Origin: Nonomuraea guangzhouensis
Lineage (GTDB): Bacteria > Actinomycetota > Actinomycetes > Streptosporangiales > Streptosporangiaceae
Assembly (NCBI RefSeq): GCF_019396345.1
Contig: NZ_JAHKRM010000011.1
Location: 62,001 to 126,000 of the forward strand
Direction of reading: 5' to 3'
Length of the DNA stretch: 64,000 nt
Positions 26,531 to 35,772 of this stretch are shown here, piece after piece; positions within the stretch are counted from its first letter, which is position 1; every line of letters starts with the position of its first letter. The notes below the pieces were generated by a model. That model saw only the letters and a list, made by a program, of their open reading frames with translations. It did no database searches and was not told the origin of the DNA. The position numbers and the translations under genes are program-made.

Positions 26531-27553
26531 ATGACTTTCGTACTTGCCATTGATATCGGGGGAACCAAGCTCGCCGCCGCGCTGGTGGACGAGGCGGGTT
26601 CCATGCTGCGTTCCGCCACCCGGCCCACGCCGCGGGCGGAGGTCATGGTCGCTCTGGCGGCCCTGGTCGAGGAGGTGACCGGGGGCGGGCCCGCGCCGGA
26701 GGCGGTCGGGATCGGGTGCGCCGGGCCGCTGGACCTGGCCGCCGGGACCGTCAGCCCGGTGAACATGCCCAGCTGGCGCGGCTTCCCGCTGCGTGACGAG
26801 GTCCGCAAGCTGACCGGGCTGCCGACCATGCTGGCGGGTGACGCCCAGTGCATGGCGCTCGGGGAGCACTGGCTGGGCGCGGGGCGCGGGAGTTCGGCGC
26901 TGCTCGGGATCGTGGTGTCCACCGGGATCGGCGGCGGGCTGGTGATCGACGGCGTCCCGCTGCTCGGCCCCAACGGAAATGCCGGACATGTCGGTCACAT
27001 GTCCATCGACCCGTACGGCGAGCGCTGCGAGTGCGGCGGGCGCGGCTGCGTCGAGCGCTACTCCAGCGGCCCGAACCTCGCCCGCTGGGCCCTGGCCAAC
27101 GGCTGGATCCCAGGCGTGCATGGTCCGGCCGGCGCACCGGACGGTACGGCTGATACGTCGGCCGGTGCGGCCAACACGCGGGCGCTGGCACCGGACACGG
27201 TAGCCGACACGCGGGCGCCGGCGCCGGACACGGCGGCTGATGCGCGGACGCTGGCGCGGGACGCGGCGGCCGGGGATTCCGTGGCGGTGGCGGCGTTCGA
27301 GCGGGGTGCCAGGGCGCTGGCCGGCATGATCGCCTCCACCGCGGCCGCGGTCGAACTCACCAAGGTGGTCATCGGCGGCGGCGTCTCAGCGGCGGGGCCG
27401 GTGCTGTTCGACCCGCTGGCGCGGGCACTGGACGACGTAGCCGGGCTGGCGTTCGTCAGGGCGGTGGAGGTGGAGCCGACCACCCTGGGCGTACGAGCCG
27501 CACTCGCCGGAGCCGCCAAGCTGGCCTGGGACCATTCCCGTTCAGCCGTCTGA
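26531..27553 (+). CDS. ROK-family sugar kinase
   Basis: A 340-residue sugar kinase, glucokinase- or N-acetylmannosamine-kinase-like. It has the ATP phosphate-binding loop AIDIGGTKLAAAL at the N-terminus, the central STGIGGGLVIDG segment, and the ROK zinc motif GHVGHMSIDPYGERCECGGRGC with the Cys cluster and GH. An Ala/Asp/Thr-rich degenerate repeat (about residues 196-246, with units like APDTxADxR) is inserted after the zinc motif where typical ROK kinases have none. It has no helix-turn-helix, so it is an enzyme rather than a repressor. With the GH38 gene it may phosphorylate a released hexose. Confidence 0.88.
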   Translation: MTFVLAIDIGGTKLAAALVDEAGSMLRSATRPTPRAEVMVALAALVEEVTGGGPAPEAVGIGCAGPLDLAAGTVSPVNMPSWRGFPLRDEVRKLTGLPTMLAGDAQCMALGEHWLGAGRGSSALLGIVVSTGIGGGLVIDGVPLLGPNGNAGHVGHMSIDPYGERCECGGRGCVERYSSGPNLARWALANGWIPGVHGPAGAPDGTADTSAGAANTRALAPDTVADTRAPAPDTAADARTLARDAAAGDSVAVAAFERGARALAGMIASTAAAVELTKVVIGGGVSAAGPVLFDPLARALDDVAGLAFVRAVEVEPTTLGVRAALAGAAKLAWDHSRSAV

Positions 27554-27573
27554 GGCGCGGACGGCCGAGCGGG

Positions 27574-27756
27574 CTACTCGCGCTCGGCCGCCTGCGCCTC
27601 GCGGCGCTCGATGATGCGACGGGTGAATGGGACGACCTCCACGACGCGTACGCCGAGGTAGGCACCGATGAAGGCGAGCACGACCAGCATGACCGGGCTG
27701 GTGGCGAACCCGTTCATGGTCACGAAGGCATACAGAGCTGAGTCGAGCAGCGCCAT
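27574..27756 (-). CDS. Small membrane protein of unknown function
   Basis: A 60-residue protein with a long hydrophobic segment (about residues 5-44, one or two helices) and a basic/acidic tail ERREAQAAERE. No family is recognised. The ATG at 27756 is chosen for a GGGAG site 8 nt upstream; an in-frame ATG at 27807 would add 17 residues. It stands alone between the ROK gene 3' end and the purH terminator. Confidence 0.6.
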   Translation of the reverse strand: MALLDSALYAFVTMNGFATSPVMLVVLAFIGAYLGVRVVEVVPFTRRIIERREAQAAERE

Positions 27757-27824
27757 AAGGGAAACTCCCGAGGAAAGACCGGCAAGGCCCACAGGGTAAC
27801 CGGACATTACCTATGCTTGTGTGC

Positions 27825-27851
27825 AAAAGGGCGGCCTTGTGCCGCCCTTTT
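27825..27851 (-). terminator. Intrinsic terminator after purH
   Basis: Perfect 11-bp stem AAAAGGGCGGC/GCCGCCCTTTT with a 5-nt loop, flanked by A and T tracts so it can work in both directions. It lies 23 bp past the purH stop codon. Confidence 0.9.
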
Positions 27852-27874
27852 ACCTTTCACACGAATCCCAGGAA

Positions 27875-29416
27875 TCAGTGGAAGAAGTGGCGCGTCCCCG
27901 TGAAATAGAGCGCCACGCCCGCCTCCTCCGCCGCCTCGATGACGAGCTGGTCGCGTACGGACCCGCCGGGCTCCACGACGGCCTTGACGCCCGCCTCGAT
28001 CAGCACCTCCAGCCCGTCGGGGAACGGGAAGAACGCGTCCGACGCCGCCACCGACCCCGCGGCCCGCTCACCGGCGCGGGCCACCGCCAGCCGGCACGAG
28101 TCGACCCGGTTGACCTGCCCCATGCCGACGCCCACGGTCGCCCCGCCGGACGCCAGCAGGATGGCGTTGGACTTGACCGAGCGGCTGGCCCGCCACGCGA
28201 ACGCCAGGTCGGCCAGCATCGCCTCCGAGACCGGCTCGCCCGCCTTGAGCTGCCAGCTCTCCGGCGCGTCACCGGGCGCGTTGACCCGGTCGGTCTGCTG
28301 GACGAGCAGTCCGCCGTCGATCCGGCGGAACTCTGCGGCGTTCGCCGGACCCGTGGGGCAGATCAGCAGGCGGACGTTCTTCTTCTGCGTCAGCACGGCC
28401 AGCGCCTCGGGATCGTACGACGGCGCGACGACGACCTCGGTGAACACCTCGGCGATCTGCCCGGCCAGCTCGGCCGTGACGGCCCCGTTGACCGCGATGA
28501 CGCCCCCGTACGCCGAGACCGGGTCACACGCGTGCGCCTTGCGGTGCGCGTCGGCGACATCGGACCCGACGGCGATGCCGCACGGGTTCTGGTGCTTGAT
28601 GATCGCGACGCAGGGGTCGGCGAAGTCCCAGGCCGCCCGCCAGGCGGCGTCGGCGTCGAGGTAGTTGTTGTACGACATCTCCTTGCCGTGCACCTGCTCG
28701 GCGTTGGCCAGGCCGTCGAGGCCGCCGCTGTAGAGGGCGGCGGACTGGTGCGGGTTCTCCCCGTAGCGCAGGGTCGACTTGCGCTTCCAGGTGGCGCCCA
28801 TGAACGAGGGCCAGTCGTCCTCGACCCGGTAGACGTTGCCGAACCAGGACGCCACGGCCACGTCGTAGGAGGCCGTCTGGGCGTAGGCGATGCCCGCCAG
28901 CCGCTTGCGTTCGGTCAGCGTGAAGCCGCCTTCGGCGAGCGCGCCCAGCACGTCGCCGTAGAAACGCGGGTCGACGACGACGGCGCAGGTGCTGTGGTTC
29001 TTGGCGGCGCCGCGGATCATCGCGGGCCCGCCGATGTCGATCTGCTCGACACACTCCTCGGCGGACGCGCCGGAGGCCACCGTCTGCTCGAACGGGTAGA
29101 GGTTGACCACCACCAGCTGGAACGGGTCGATCTCCAGCTCGTCGAGCTGGGCCACGTGGTGGGGCTTGGTCAGGTCGGCCAGCAGCCCGGCGTGCACGCG
29201 CGGATGCAACGTCTTGACCCGGCCGTCGAGGCACTCGGGGAAGCCGGTCAACTGCTCGACCTTGGTGACGGGGATGCCGTAGGACGCGATGGCGGCGGCG
29301 GTGCCGCCCGTTGACACGATCTCCACCCCCGCGCCGTCGAGAGCCCTGGCCAGCTCTTCCAGCCCGGACTTGTCGTACACCGCGATCAGCGCGCGCCGGA
29401 TGGCGATGCGAGTCAC
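27875..29416 (-). CDS. purH: Bifunctional AICAR transformylase/IMP cyclohydrolase
   Basis: The last two steps of purine synthesis: formylation of AICAR from 10-formyl-THF, then closure to IMP. The 513-residue length is normal. The N-terminal MGS-like cyclohydrolase domain (about 1-190) includes [14 protein letters not shown] and [13 protein letters not shown]. The transformylase domain includes [30 protein letters not shown] and the C-terminal [12 protein letters not shown] and RHFFH. The GTG at 29416 shares a 4-bp GTGA overlap with purN, so the two genes are coupled. Confidence 0.98.
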   Translation of the reverse strand: MTRIAIRRALIAVYDKSGLEELARALDGAGVEIVSTGGTAAAIASYGIPVTKVEQLTGFPECLDGRVKTLHPRVHAGLLADLTKPHHVAQLDELEIDPFQLVVVNLYPFEQTVASGASAEECVEQIDIGGPAMIRGAAKNHSTCAVVVDPRFYGDVLGALAEGGFTLTERKRLAGIAYAQTASYDVAVASWFGNVYRVEDDWPSFMGATWKRKSTLRYGENPHQSAALYSGGLDGLANAEQVHGKEMSYNNYLDADAAWRAAWDFADPCVAIIKHQNPCGIAVGSDVADAHRKAHACDPVSAYGGVIAVNGAVTAELAGQIAEVFTEVVVAPSYDPEALAVLTQKKNVRLLICPTGPANAAEFRRIDGGLLVQQTDRVNAPGDAPESWQLKAGEPVSEAMLADLAFAWRASRSVKSNAILLASGGATVGVGMGQVNRVDSCRLAVARAGERAAGSVAASDAFFPFPDGLEVLIEAGVKAVVEPGGSVRDQLVIEAAEEAGVALYFTGTRHFFH

Positions 29417-30048
29417 TTCGTTTCCCCTTCTGGTTGGTTACCGATGCGGACGGTCCGTCCGCTGACCGTCCAGCCCTCACGGACCATCCGGCCGACGATC
29501 TCGACGAGCAGGCGGCGCTCGACGGTCTTGATGCGCTCGTGCAGCACCGCCTCGTCGTCGCCCGGCAGCACGGCCACGGCCTCCTGGGCGACGATCGGCC
29601 CGCTGTCGACACCGGAGTCGGCCAGCATGACCGTGCAGCCCGTCACCTTGACGCCGTAGGCGAGCGCGTCGCGCACCCCGTGCGCGCCCGGGAACGCGGG
29701 CAGCAGCGCGGGATGGGTGTTGAGCAGCGGGAACGCGTCGAGCGTCGGGGCGCCGAGTATCTTCATGAAGCCCGCGGACACCACCAGATCGGGCTCGTAC
29801 GAGGCGATGCGGTCCGCGATCGCCACATCCCATTCCGTACGCTGCTCGTAATCACCCAGTTTTTCGACGAAAGTAGGAACGTCAGCCCGCGACGCCCTGG
29901 CCAATCCCTCGATGCCATCCCTGTCCGCGCCGACGGCCACCACGCGGGCGCCGTAAGCCGGATCGGCGGAAGCGTCCAGCAGGGCCTGTAGGTTTGTTCC
30001 AGAGCCGGAGACGAGGACGACGAGCCGCCCAGCCTTTGACACGCGCAC
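29413..30048 (-). CDS. purN: Phosphoribosylglycinamide formyltransferase
   Basis: Folate-dependent formylation of glycinamide ribonucleotide in purine synthesis, 211 residues. Motifs: [14 protein letters not shown] for phosphate binding, [10 protein letters not shown], the catalytic Asn-His region [22 protein letters not shown], and VDSGPIVAQ with catalytic Asp. The start could be GTG 30048 or GTG 30042; the latter has a better-spaced GGAG. It is the first gene of a purN-purH operon and diverges from a small membrane protein gene. Confidence 0.96.
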   Translation of the reverse strand: MRVSKAGRLVVLVSGSGTNLQALLDASADPAYGARVVAVGADRDGIEGLARASRADVPTFVEKLGDYEQRTEWDVAIADRIASYEPDLVVSAGFMKILGAPTLDAFPLLNTHPALLPAFPGAHGVRDALAYGVKVTGCTVMLADSGVDSGPIVAQEAVAVLPGDDEAVLHERIKTVERRLLVEIVGRMVREGWTVSGRTVRIGNQPEGETK

Positions 30049-30115
30049 TCCAATGGGAAACAGGGTGGGGTTGCAAGCGTATCCGCTCTTCGTCCGGCGA
30101 CGCAGAGGAGGTCAG

Positions 30116-30535
30116 GTGTCGACACCGGTGCAGGCACCGGCGGGTCAGCAGCCCGCGGATTCCGCGGGCCGCCGCGCGATCTGGTTGTCCATCGCAGCGC
30201 TGGCCATGACGTTCATGCTGCCGTTGGCGGGGCTGGTCATGGCGGTGTTCGCGCTGATGGCGGGCATTCGCGCGCTCCCGCAGCTGAGGAGCGCGGAGAA
30301 GCCACTGGGCATGGCCGTGGGCGGCATCGTGGTCTCCTCGATCGCGCTCGCGCTGTCGGCCATGGCCACGGGGATGCAGCTCTACCTGATGGACGAATAC
30401 TCCACCTACCAGGAGTGCATGAAGGGCGCGGGCACCGTCACGTCGCAGGGCGAGTGCTTCACCCAGTTCAGGGACGCGGCCCAGAAGAAGCTCCCGCCCG
30501 ACGTGCTCGAACTTCTGGGCGCGGTGCAGCCCTAG
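30116..30535 (+). CDS. Small membrane protein of unknown function (DUF4190-like)
   Basis: A 139-residue protein. A short polar N-terminus precedes two hydrophobic helices (about residues 21-50 and 62-88), the first rich in Met/Ala, followed by a polar tail with two cysteines (YQECMKG, QGECFTQ) and an amphipathic C-terminus. The helix layout resembles DUF4190-type small proteins, but no function is known. The GTG at 30116 follows a strong GAGGAGG site. The last 4 bp overlap the convergent PerM-like gene. Confidence 0.7.
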   Translation: MSTPVQAPAGQQPADSAGRRAIWLSIAALAMTFMLPLAGLVMAVFALMAGIRALPQLRSAEKPLGMAVGGIVVSSIALALSAMATGMQLYLMDEYSTYQECMKGAGTVTSQGECFTQFRDAAQKKLPPDVLELLGAVQP

Positions 30536-32136
30536 TCGCGGTCCCAGGCGTACGGGTCGACGTAGATGACGTGGCCGCCCCGGTCGTCGGACTCGTCGAC
30601 GATGTCCTTGCGCGGCGGCCGGTCCCGGTCGGTCAGCGTGGGCAGGGTCTGTGCCAGCGTCTCCGCGGCGGCCGAGGCGTGCTCGTCCTGCCAGTCGTCG
30701 CGGATGACCGGGATGGCCTGGGTGTCGGCCTCGGTGGCGTCCATCCAGTGACCGGGCAGCGGCCGGGCGTCGGCCTCGGCCAGGCCGACCTTGCTGGCCG
30801 CCCTGGCGATCGCGGCGCCCGCCTTACGTACGGGAACGGCGGCCTTGTCGAGCGGGGCACGGGCCTTGCGGTTCAGCAGCAGCAGGTTGGCCACACCCGC
30901 GGAGATGCCGGCGGCGACGCCCACCTCCAGGCCCACCGACAGCGCCACCTCCCAGGGCGACGGCCCGACCGTGGCCAGCCGCCCGCCGCCGATGGGGCCG
31001 CCGGACAGCGCGGCGAGCAGCGCGGCGACCAGCCCGGTGGTGATCCCGGTGAAGAACCCCCACAACGGCGCGGCCTCGTACGACGGCGACGGCGCCATCC
31101 GAGCCACCACGATGCCCGCCACGGTCCCGGCGGCGAACGGCAGCGCGATCACCGCCATCGTCCAGCCCGGCACGGGACCGCTCTCGGGCAGCGCGCCGAG
31201 CAGCGGCAGGCTCGGCACCGTGCCCAGTTGCACGCCCGTGGGCGCGACCAGGGTGCCGGCGCCGACGGCGAACCCGGGCCCGGCGATGTAGGAGGCGGCC
31301 CAGATGACGGTGTTGAGCAGGTAGAGGGCCTGGACCAGCAGGAGAAGCAGGCCGCCCACGAAGCCGGGCGAGAGCACGTTCGACAGCTCGCGCACCTGGC
31401 CGAAGTTCATGATCAGGGCCATCAGCACGAGGGCGAGCCCGGCGACGAGCAGCACCGTGATGGCGACGGCCGTGCCGACGGTCAGCGCGCGCACCCGCTC
31501 GGGCAGCAGGCGCAGCATCGCCCGCCACGGGCCGATCGTCCGCGCGGTGGCCAGCGCCCCGGCCAGGAACGCCAGCGCGAAGTGGCTGATCAGCGCCTCG
31601 CCGATGAACGGCTGCGTGATCTCGTTGCGGGCGACGAGCGCGATGAGCCCGGCCAGCAGGGCGTAGGGGGCGGCCAGCGAGACCCCGGCCTGGGCGACCA
31701 GCACGAGCTGGGCCCGGCGGCGCGCGTTGGCCTGCTCGCGCGGGCTGTTCTTGGGCAGCCGCGCGGGCAGGCGCAGCCGCAGGTCGGCGTCGCGGGCCAT
31801 CCATCGCCCGGCGCGGTAGAGCAGCACGGCGGGCAGGATCGTCAGGCCGAGCGGCAACAGCCCCACCTTGCCGCCGGGGATCGCGAACCCGGCGTGGTGC
31901 GCGGCCAGCCAGACCTGCGCCGCCGTACGGAACACGCCCGGCAGCCCCGCGCCCAGCGCGCCGCGTGGCGCGGCGATCCAGCCGACCAGGGTCAGCGTGG
32001 TGAGAACGGCCAGGCCGACGCCGAGCGTGATGGCGGCGGCGAGCATCCCGGACACGGGCAGCGGCCGGCGCGTCTCGTCGTCATCACTCGAGACGCCGGG
32101 CAGCCGGCCTAGGACCGATTCGAGGAGCGCCGTCAC
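30532..32136 (-). CDS. DUF6350 (PerM-like) polytopic membrane protein
   Basis: A 534-residue integral membrane protein with about ten hydrophobic helices across residues 30-430 and a polar C-terminal tail. The family (DUF6350, also annotated as cell division protein PerM in mycobacteria) is typical of the sucCD-purNH neighbourhood in actinobacteria, as seen here. PerM has been linked to cell division and stress survival (family knowledge). The GTG at 32136 lacks an obvious ribosome site, so the start is moderately certain. Confidence 0.85.
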   Translation of the reverse strand: MTALLESVLGRLPGVSSDDDETRRPLPVSGMLAAAITLGVGLAVLTTLTLVGWIAAPRGALGAGLPGVFRTAAQVWLAAHHAGFAIPGGKVGLLPLGLTILPAVLLYRAGRWMARDADLRLRLPARLPKNSPREQANARRRAQLVLVAQAGVSLAAPYALLAGLIALVARNEITQPFIGEALISHFALAFLAGALATARTIGPWRAMLRLLPERVRALTVGTAVAITVLLVAGLALVLMALIMNFGQVRELSNVLSPGFVGGLLLLLVQALYLLNTVIWAASYIAGPGFAVGAGTLVAPTGVQLGTVPSLPLLGALPESGPVPGWTMAVIALPFAAGTVAGIVVARMAPSPSYEAAPLWGFFTGITTGLVAALLAALSGGPIGGGRLATVGPSPWEVALSVGLEVGVAAGISAGVANLLLLNRKARAPLDKAAVPVRKAGAAIARAASKVGLAEADARPLPGHWMDATEADTQAIPVIRDDWQDEHASAAAETLAQTLPTLTDRDRPPRKDIVDESDDRGGHVIYVDPYAWDRD

Positions 32137-32441
32137 AAGTAGTTATTTTCTCAAGGTTTCCCAACCCGCGCTTGGTTGACGCGCCGCGCACCCGCTGCCA
32201 AATTCGGGGGGATTTTGCTTTTTTACGGCAGGCCCGGCAGGCCCCACCCACCGACCATGGCCGGGCTCCGTCCAGGGATACGCTCCTCCGGTGATGCGGG
32301 GCCGGGCGCCGCTACGAGACGGCGAGACCATCCGCGTGGTCATTCGCGGGCCGTGAGGCGGATCGGACGGGCCCGGACCAGGCGGGCTTGGACAGCAAAA
32401 CGCCCCGCCACGACGGGCGGGGCGATGCTGGAGCCGGAAGG
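32137..32441. other. Intergenic region between the PerM-like gene and sucD
   Basis: A 305-bp region without a convincing gene. It should hold the leftward promoter of the PerM-like gene: AT-rich patches occur near 32138-32160 and 32200-32225, but no clear promoter boxes could be fixed. The sucCD terminator lies at its right end. Confidence 0.6.
32401..32424 (-). terminator. Intrinsic terminator after sucD
   Basis: Perfect 9-bp stem CGCCCCGCC/GGCGGGGCG with a 6-nt loop, followed on the minus strand by TTTTGC. It lies 17 bp past the sucD stop. Confidence 0.9.
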
Positions 32442-33317
32442 TCAGCGCGACTGCATGATCTCGCGCATGAGGCGCGCGGTCTCGGACGGAGTCTTGCCGA
32501 CGCGGACGCCCACCTTTTCGAGGGCCTCCTTCTTCGCCTGAGCGGTGCCGGCGGAGCCCGAGACGATGGCACCGGCGTGGCCCATCGTCTTGCCCTCCGG
32601 GGCGGTGAAGCCCGCGACGTAAGCCACCACCGGCTTGGTCACGTGCTGCTCGATGTAGGCGGCGGCCCGCTCCTCGGCGTCGCCGCCGATCTCACCGATC
32701 ATCACGATCGCGTCGGTGCCCGGGTCATCCTGGAAGGCCTGGAGCGCGTCGATGTGCGTCGTGCCGATGACCGGGTCACCGCCGATGCCCACCGCGGTCG
32801 AGAAGCCGAAGTCGCGCAGCTCGTACATGAGCTGGTACGTCAGCGTGCCCGACTTGGACACCAGGCCGATGCGACCGGCCGTGGTGATGTCGGCGGGGAT
32901 GATGCCGGCGTTGGAGGCGCCGGGCGAGGCGATGCCGGGGCAGTTCGGGCCGATGATGCGGGTCTTGTTGCCCTTGGCGATCGCGTACGCCCAGAACTCG
33001 GTCGAGTCGTGGACCGGCACGCCCTCGGTGATCACCACGCAGAGCGGGATCTCCGCGTCGATGGCCTCCTTGACGGCGTCCTTGGTGAACGCCGGGGGCA
33101 CGAAGGCGACCGACACGTCGGCGCCCGTCTGCTCCATGGCCTCCTTCACCGTGCCGAACACCGGCAGGCCCTCATGCGTCGTGCCCGCCTTGCGGGCGTT
33201 GACGCCACCGACCACGCGGGCGCCGGAGGCCAGCATGCGGCGGGTGTGCTTGGTGCCCTCACCGCCGGTCATGCCCTGAACGATGATCTTGCTGTTCTCG
33301 GTCAGCCAGATAGCCAT
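32442..33317 (-). CDS. sucD: Succinate-CoA ligase alpha subunit
   Basis: ADP- or GDP-forming succinyl-CoA synthetase alpha subunit of the TCA cycle, 291 residues. It shows the CoA-binding Rossmann segment [21 protein letters not shown], and the phospho-histidine segment GHAGAIVSG with the active-site His. It forms a heterotetramer with SucC. It lies 3 bp downstream of sucC in one operon with a terminator after it. Confidence 0.98.
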   Translation of the reverse strand: MAIWLTENSKIIVQGMTGGEGTKHTRRMLASGARVVGGVNARKAGTTHEGLPVFGTVKEAMEQTGADVSVAFVPPAFTKDAVKEAIDAEIPLCVVITEGVPVHDSTEFWAYAIAKGNKTRIIGPNCPGIASPGASNAGIIPADITTAGRIGLVSKSGTLTYQLMYELRDFGFSTAVGIGGDPVIGTTHIDALQAFQDDPGTDAIVMIGEIGGDAEERAAAYIEQHVTKPVVAYVAGFTAPEGKTMGHAGAIVSGSAGTAQAKKEALEKVGVRVGKTPSETARLMREIMQSR

Positions 33318-33320
33318 GTG

Positions 33321-34502
33321 TCACGCACCTACCGCAGCGAGCTCGGCGACCCGCTTGGCCGCGTCGTCCATCGTGTCGACCAGCTCGACCCGCGGGAGTG
33401 CGGCGTCGGCCAGGATCTGCCGCCCGAGCAGGGCGTTGTTACCGTCAAGCCGGACCACCAGCGGGTGGGTCACCGCTTCGCCGCGGCTCTCCAGCAGCTT
33501 GAAGGCCGAGATGATGCCGTTGGCCACCGCGTCACAGGAGGTGATGCCGCCGAAGACGTTCACGAAGATCGACTTCACGCTCGGGTCGGAGAGGATGATC
33601 TCCAGGCCCGCGGCCATGACCTCGGCCGAGGCGCCGCCGCCGATGTCGAGGAAGTTGGCGGGCGACGGCTTGCCGGGGAACGCCTCGCCGGCGTAGGCGA
33701 CCACGTCGAGCGTCGACATGACCAGGCCCGCGCCGTTGCCGATGATGCCCACGTCACCGTCGAGCTTGACGTAGTTGAGGTCCTTCTCCTTGGCCTTGGC
33801 CTCAAGGGGGTCCTCGGCGGCCTTGTCGGCGTACGCCTCGTGCTCCGGCTGGCGGAAGGCGGCGTTGTCGTCGAGGGTGACCTTGCCGTCGAGCGCCTTC
33901 ACCTGGCCGTCCGCCGACAGGATCATCGGGTTGACCTCGACCAGCGTGGCGTCCTCGTCGACGAAGGCGCACCAGAGCTTCTCGATGAGCTCGGCGGCGC
34001 CGTCGAGCGCCACCTCGGGCAGCCCGCCCGCGACCGCGATCTCGCGCGCCCTGGCACGGTCGATGCCGTCCAGCGCGGAGACCGGTACCTTGGCCACCTT
34101 CTCGGGCGCGGTGTGCGCGACCTCTTCGATGTCCATGCCGCCGGCGGCGGAGCAGATCGCGAGGAATGTACGGTTCGCGCGGTCGAGCAGGAAGGAGAAG
34201 TAGTACTCCTCCGCGATCGCGCTGGCCTCCTCCACGAGCACCTTGTGGACCGTGTGGCCCTTGATGTCCATGCCCAGAATGGCGGTGGCCTTCTCAACGG
34301 CGTCGGCGGCGTCATCGGCCACCTTCACGCCACCGGCCTTGCCACGGCCACCGGTCTTCACCTGGGCCTTGACAACGACGCGGCCGGTCAGCTGCTCCGC
34401 TGCCGCCCGCGCCTCCTCCACGGTGTGGGCGACGATGCCGCGTGGCACCGGAATGCCGTAGTCAGCGAAGAGCTCCTTCGCCTGATGTTCGAACAGGTCC
34501 AC
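33321..34502 (-). CDS. sucC: Succinate-CoA ligase beta subunit
   Basis: Nucleotide-binding subunit of succinyl-CoA synthetase, 393 residues. The start GTG 34502 ([12 protein letters not shown]) matches the conserved family N-terminus; an upstream in-frame start would add a 20-residue tail. ATP-grasp features: [37 protein letters not shown], and the C-terminal ligase domain with [12 protein letters not shown] and [11 protein letters not shown]. It precedes sucD by 3 bp. Confidence 0.97.
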   Translation of the reverse strand: MDLFEHQAKELFADYGIPVPRGIVAHTVEEARAAAEQLTGRVVVKAQVKTGGRGKAGGVKVADDAADAVEKATAILGMDIKGHTVHKVLVEEASAIAEEYYFSFLLDRANRTFLAICSAAGGMDIEEVAHTAPEKVAKVPVSALDGIDRARAREIAVAGGLPEVALDGAAELIEKLWCAFVDEDATLVEVNPMILSADGQVKALDGKVTLDDNAAFRQPEHEAYADKAAEDPLEAKAKEKDLNYVKLDGDVGIIGNGAGLVMSTLDVVAYAGEAFPGKPSPANFLDIGGGASAEVMAAGLEIILSDPSVKSIFVNVFGGITSCDAVANGIISAFKLLESRGEAVTHPLVVRLDGNNALLGRQILADAALPRVELVDTMDDAAKRVAELAAVGA

Positions 34503-34657
34503 GAGGGTCCGTCCTTGCTTATCCGACTCTTGTCCGACTGAATGTTCGACGGCCCGGGCCACCCCGTGCGTGCGTGCCGGGCGTTTCCGCCAGTGAAGCC
34601 TAGCCCCAAGCTTGACCCGACCAGGTCATCGGGTCTCAGTTATCCCGTTATGTGACA

Positions 34658-34678
34658 GTGATCTCACTTCAGCACGAT
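34658..34678 (+). promoter_or_regulatory. Shared 21-bp motif (copy 1) upstream of the first secreted paralogue
   Basis: GTGATC (34658-34663), 8 nt, GCACGAT (34672-34678), ending 34 nt before the start codon. The same two blocks with the same 8-nt spacing precede the other two paralogues, so it is a probable promoter or regulator site for this family. Confidence 0.65.
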
Positions 34679-34712
34679 ATTTCGGGACATCTGAAGAAGG
34701 GCACCCACATCT

Positions 34713-35615
34713 ATGAGGCGATGGATCGCCGGCGCGGTGGCAGTTTCCGCGCTGGCCGTGGCCGGCCCCGCGTTCGCGCAGGCCAAACCGGCGGACCCGG
34801 TGGCGGCGCTGAAGAAGCAGTTCGTCGCGGGGCAGGGAGTCAAGCTCACCGAGCACACCAGCATCACGGTCGGCCGTGAGTCCTACACCCGAGCCGACAG
34901 ACAGGGCGTGATCGGCTTCGATGCCAAGGGCATCGCGGGCGCCGAGAACACCCGCACTCCGATCCTCACCAAGAAGGAGCGGGCGCGGCTGGAGAAGATG
35001 GCCGCGAAGGACCCCTCCATCTCGGACTCCGTCGACCTGCTCACCGAGCGGATCTATCTGGTCAGTGCCGGCAAGCGCCTGTACGTCAACGGCGGTCTTT
35101 ACGGCACCCTCATGCCGGAGAACAAGACCTGGATCGGCATGAACGGCAGCCCGTCCTCAGCCGCTTACGGCGACCAGCTCATCAATGTCTTCGAACCGGC
35201 GACGCTCAAATACCTGCTGTCGAAGACCAAGACCGTGAGTGGCGCCCAGTATCGCGGTTCGGTCACTTTCGCCGAGCTGTACAAGCTGTCGCCTACGTTC
35301 CGCGAGCAGATCGCTACGAAGCCGACCGGTAAGCCCGCCAAAACCGTCATCTCCTGGCGGCTCACACTCGACGCGCAGAAACTGGTCAAGCGACTGGCCA
35401 TCTCGTGGTCCATGAAGGTCACCAAGAAGGTCACCCTCAGCGCTTCGACCGAAAGCCGATACACCGAGTGGGGCACCGCGGTGAACGTGACCGCGCCACC
35501 CGCCGACCAGGTCGTGGACTTCAAGGAGCTGATGAAGAAGGCTCCAGAACCGCCGGCCGCCATCGACCGGAACTACGTCAGCGTTCCGCCCGACGACGAG
35601 GGCAACACCGAATAG
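34713..35615 (+). CDS. Secreted protein of an unknown family, paralogue 1 of 3
   Basis: A 300-residue exported protein. A Sec signal (MRRWIAGAVAVSALAVAGPA, cleavage near AFA-QA) is followed by the family start DPVAALKKQFVAGQGVKLTE. A central region has LTERIYLVSAGKRLYVNGG and MPENKTWIGM, and the end has the family block YTEWGTAVNVTAPPADQVVDF. No Cys follows the signal, so it is not a lipoprotein. The overall size and beta-rich pattern recall LolA/LppX-like lipid-binding folds (inference). It is followed by a hairpin terminator. Two paralogues lie at 35.8 and 39.0 kb. Confidence 0.8.
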   Translation: MRRWIAGAVAVSALAVAGPAFAQAKPADPVAALKKQFVAGQGVKLTEHTSITVGRESYTRADRQGVIGFDAKGIAGAENTRTPILTKKERARLEKMAAKDPSISDSVDLLTERIYLVSAGKRLYVNGGLYGTLMPENKTWIGMNGSPSSAAYGDQLINVFEPATLKYLLSKTKTVSGAQYRGSVTFAELYKLSPTFREQIATKPTGKPAKTVISWRLTLDAQKLVKRLAISWSMKVTKKVTLSASTESRYTEWGTAVNVTAPPADQVVDFKELMKKAPEPPAAIDRNYVSVPPDDEGNTE

Positions 35616-35629
35616 TCAGAGATTTCCAC

Positions 35630-35660
35630 AGAAGGGCCCGGACCGCGTCCGGGTCCTTCT
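35630..35660 (+). terminator. Long hairpin terminator between paralogues 1 and 2
   Basis: AGAAGG-CCCGGAC pairs with GTCCGGG-CCTTCT across a 3-nt loop; a G-T pair bridges the two stem blocks, giving about 14 pairs. No long T-run follows on the plus strand; an A-run follows instead. Confidence 0.75.
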
Positions 35661-35690
35661 GCACGAAAAATCCACATCTTTTCCCCTCTG

Positions 35691-35704
35691 CAGACAATCG
35701 TCTG
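35691..35704. promoter_or_regulatory. Short inverted repeat upstream of paralogue 2
   Basis: CAGAC-AATC-GTCTG, 11 bp before the shared motif copy at 35715. It may be part of the promoter control region. Confidence 0.3.
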
Positions 35705-35714
35705 AGATATCGCT

Positions 35715-35735
35715 GTGATCTTTGTTTGGCAGGAT
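35715..35735 (+). promoter_or_regulatory. Shared 21-bp motif (copy 2) upstream of the second secreted paralogue
   Basis: GTGATC (35715-35720), 8 nt, GCAGGAT (35729-35735), 37 nt before the start codon. An additional TGAG block lies 8 nt upstream (35703-35706), as in copy 3. Confidence 0.65.
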
Positions 35736-35772
35736 CCTCCCGCTTCCGTAAATCAGAGACGAGGGCATTGAT

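Noticed and set aside
30049-30115. A riboswitch between purN and the small membrane protein gene
   Set aside because: The gap is only 67 bp and shows no purine or folate riboswitch pattern.
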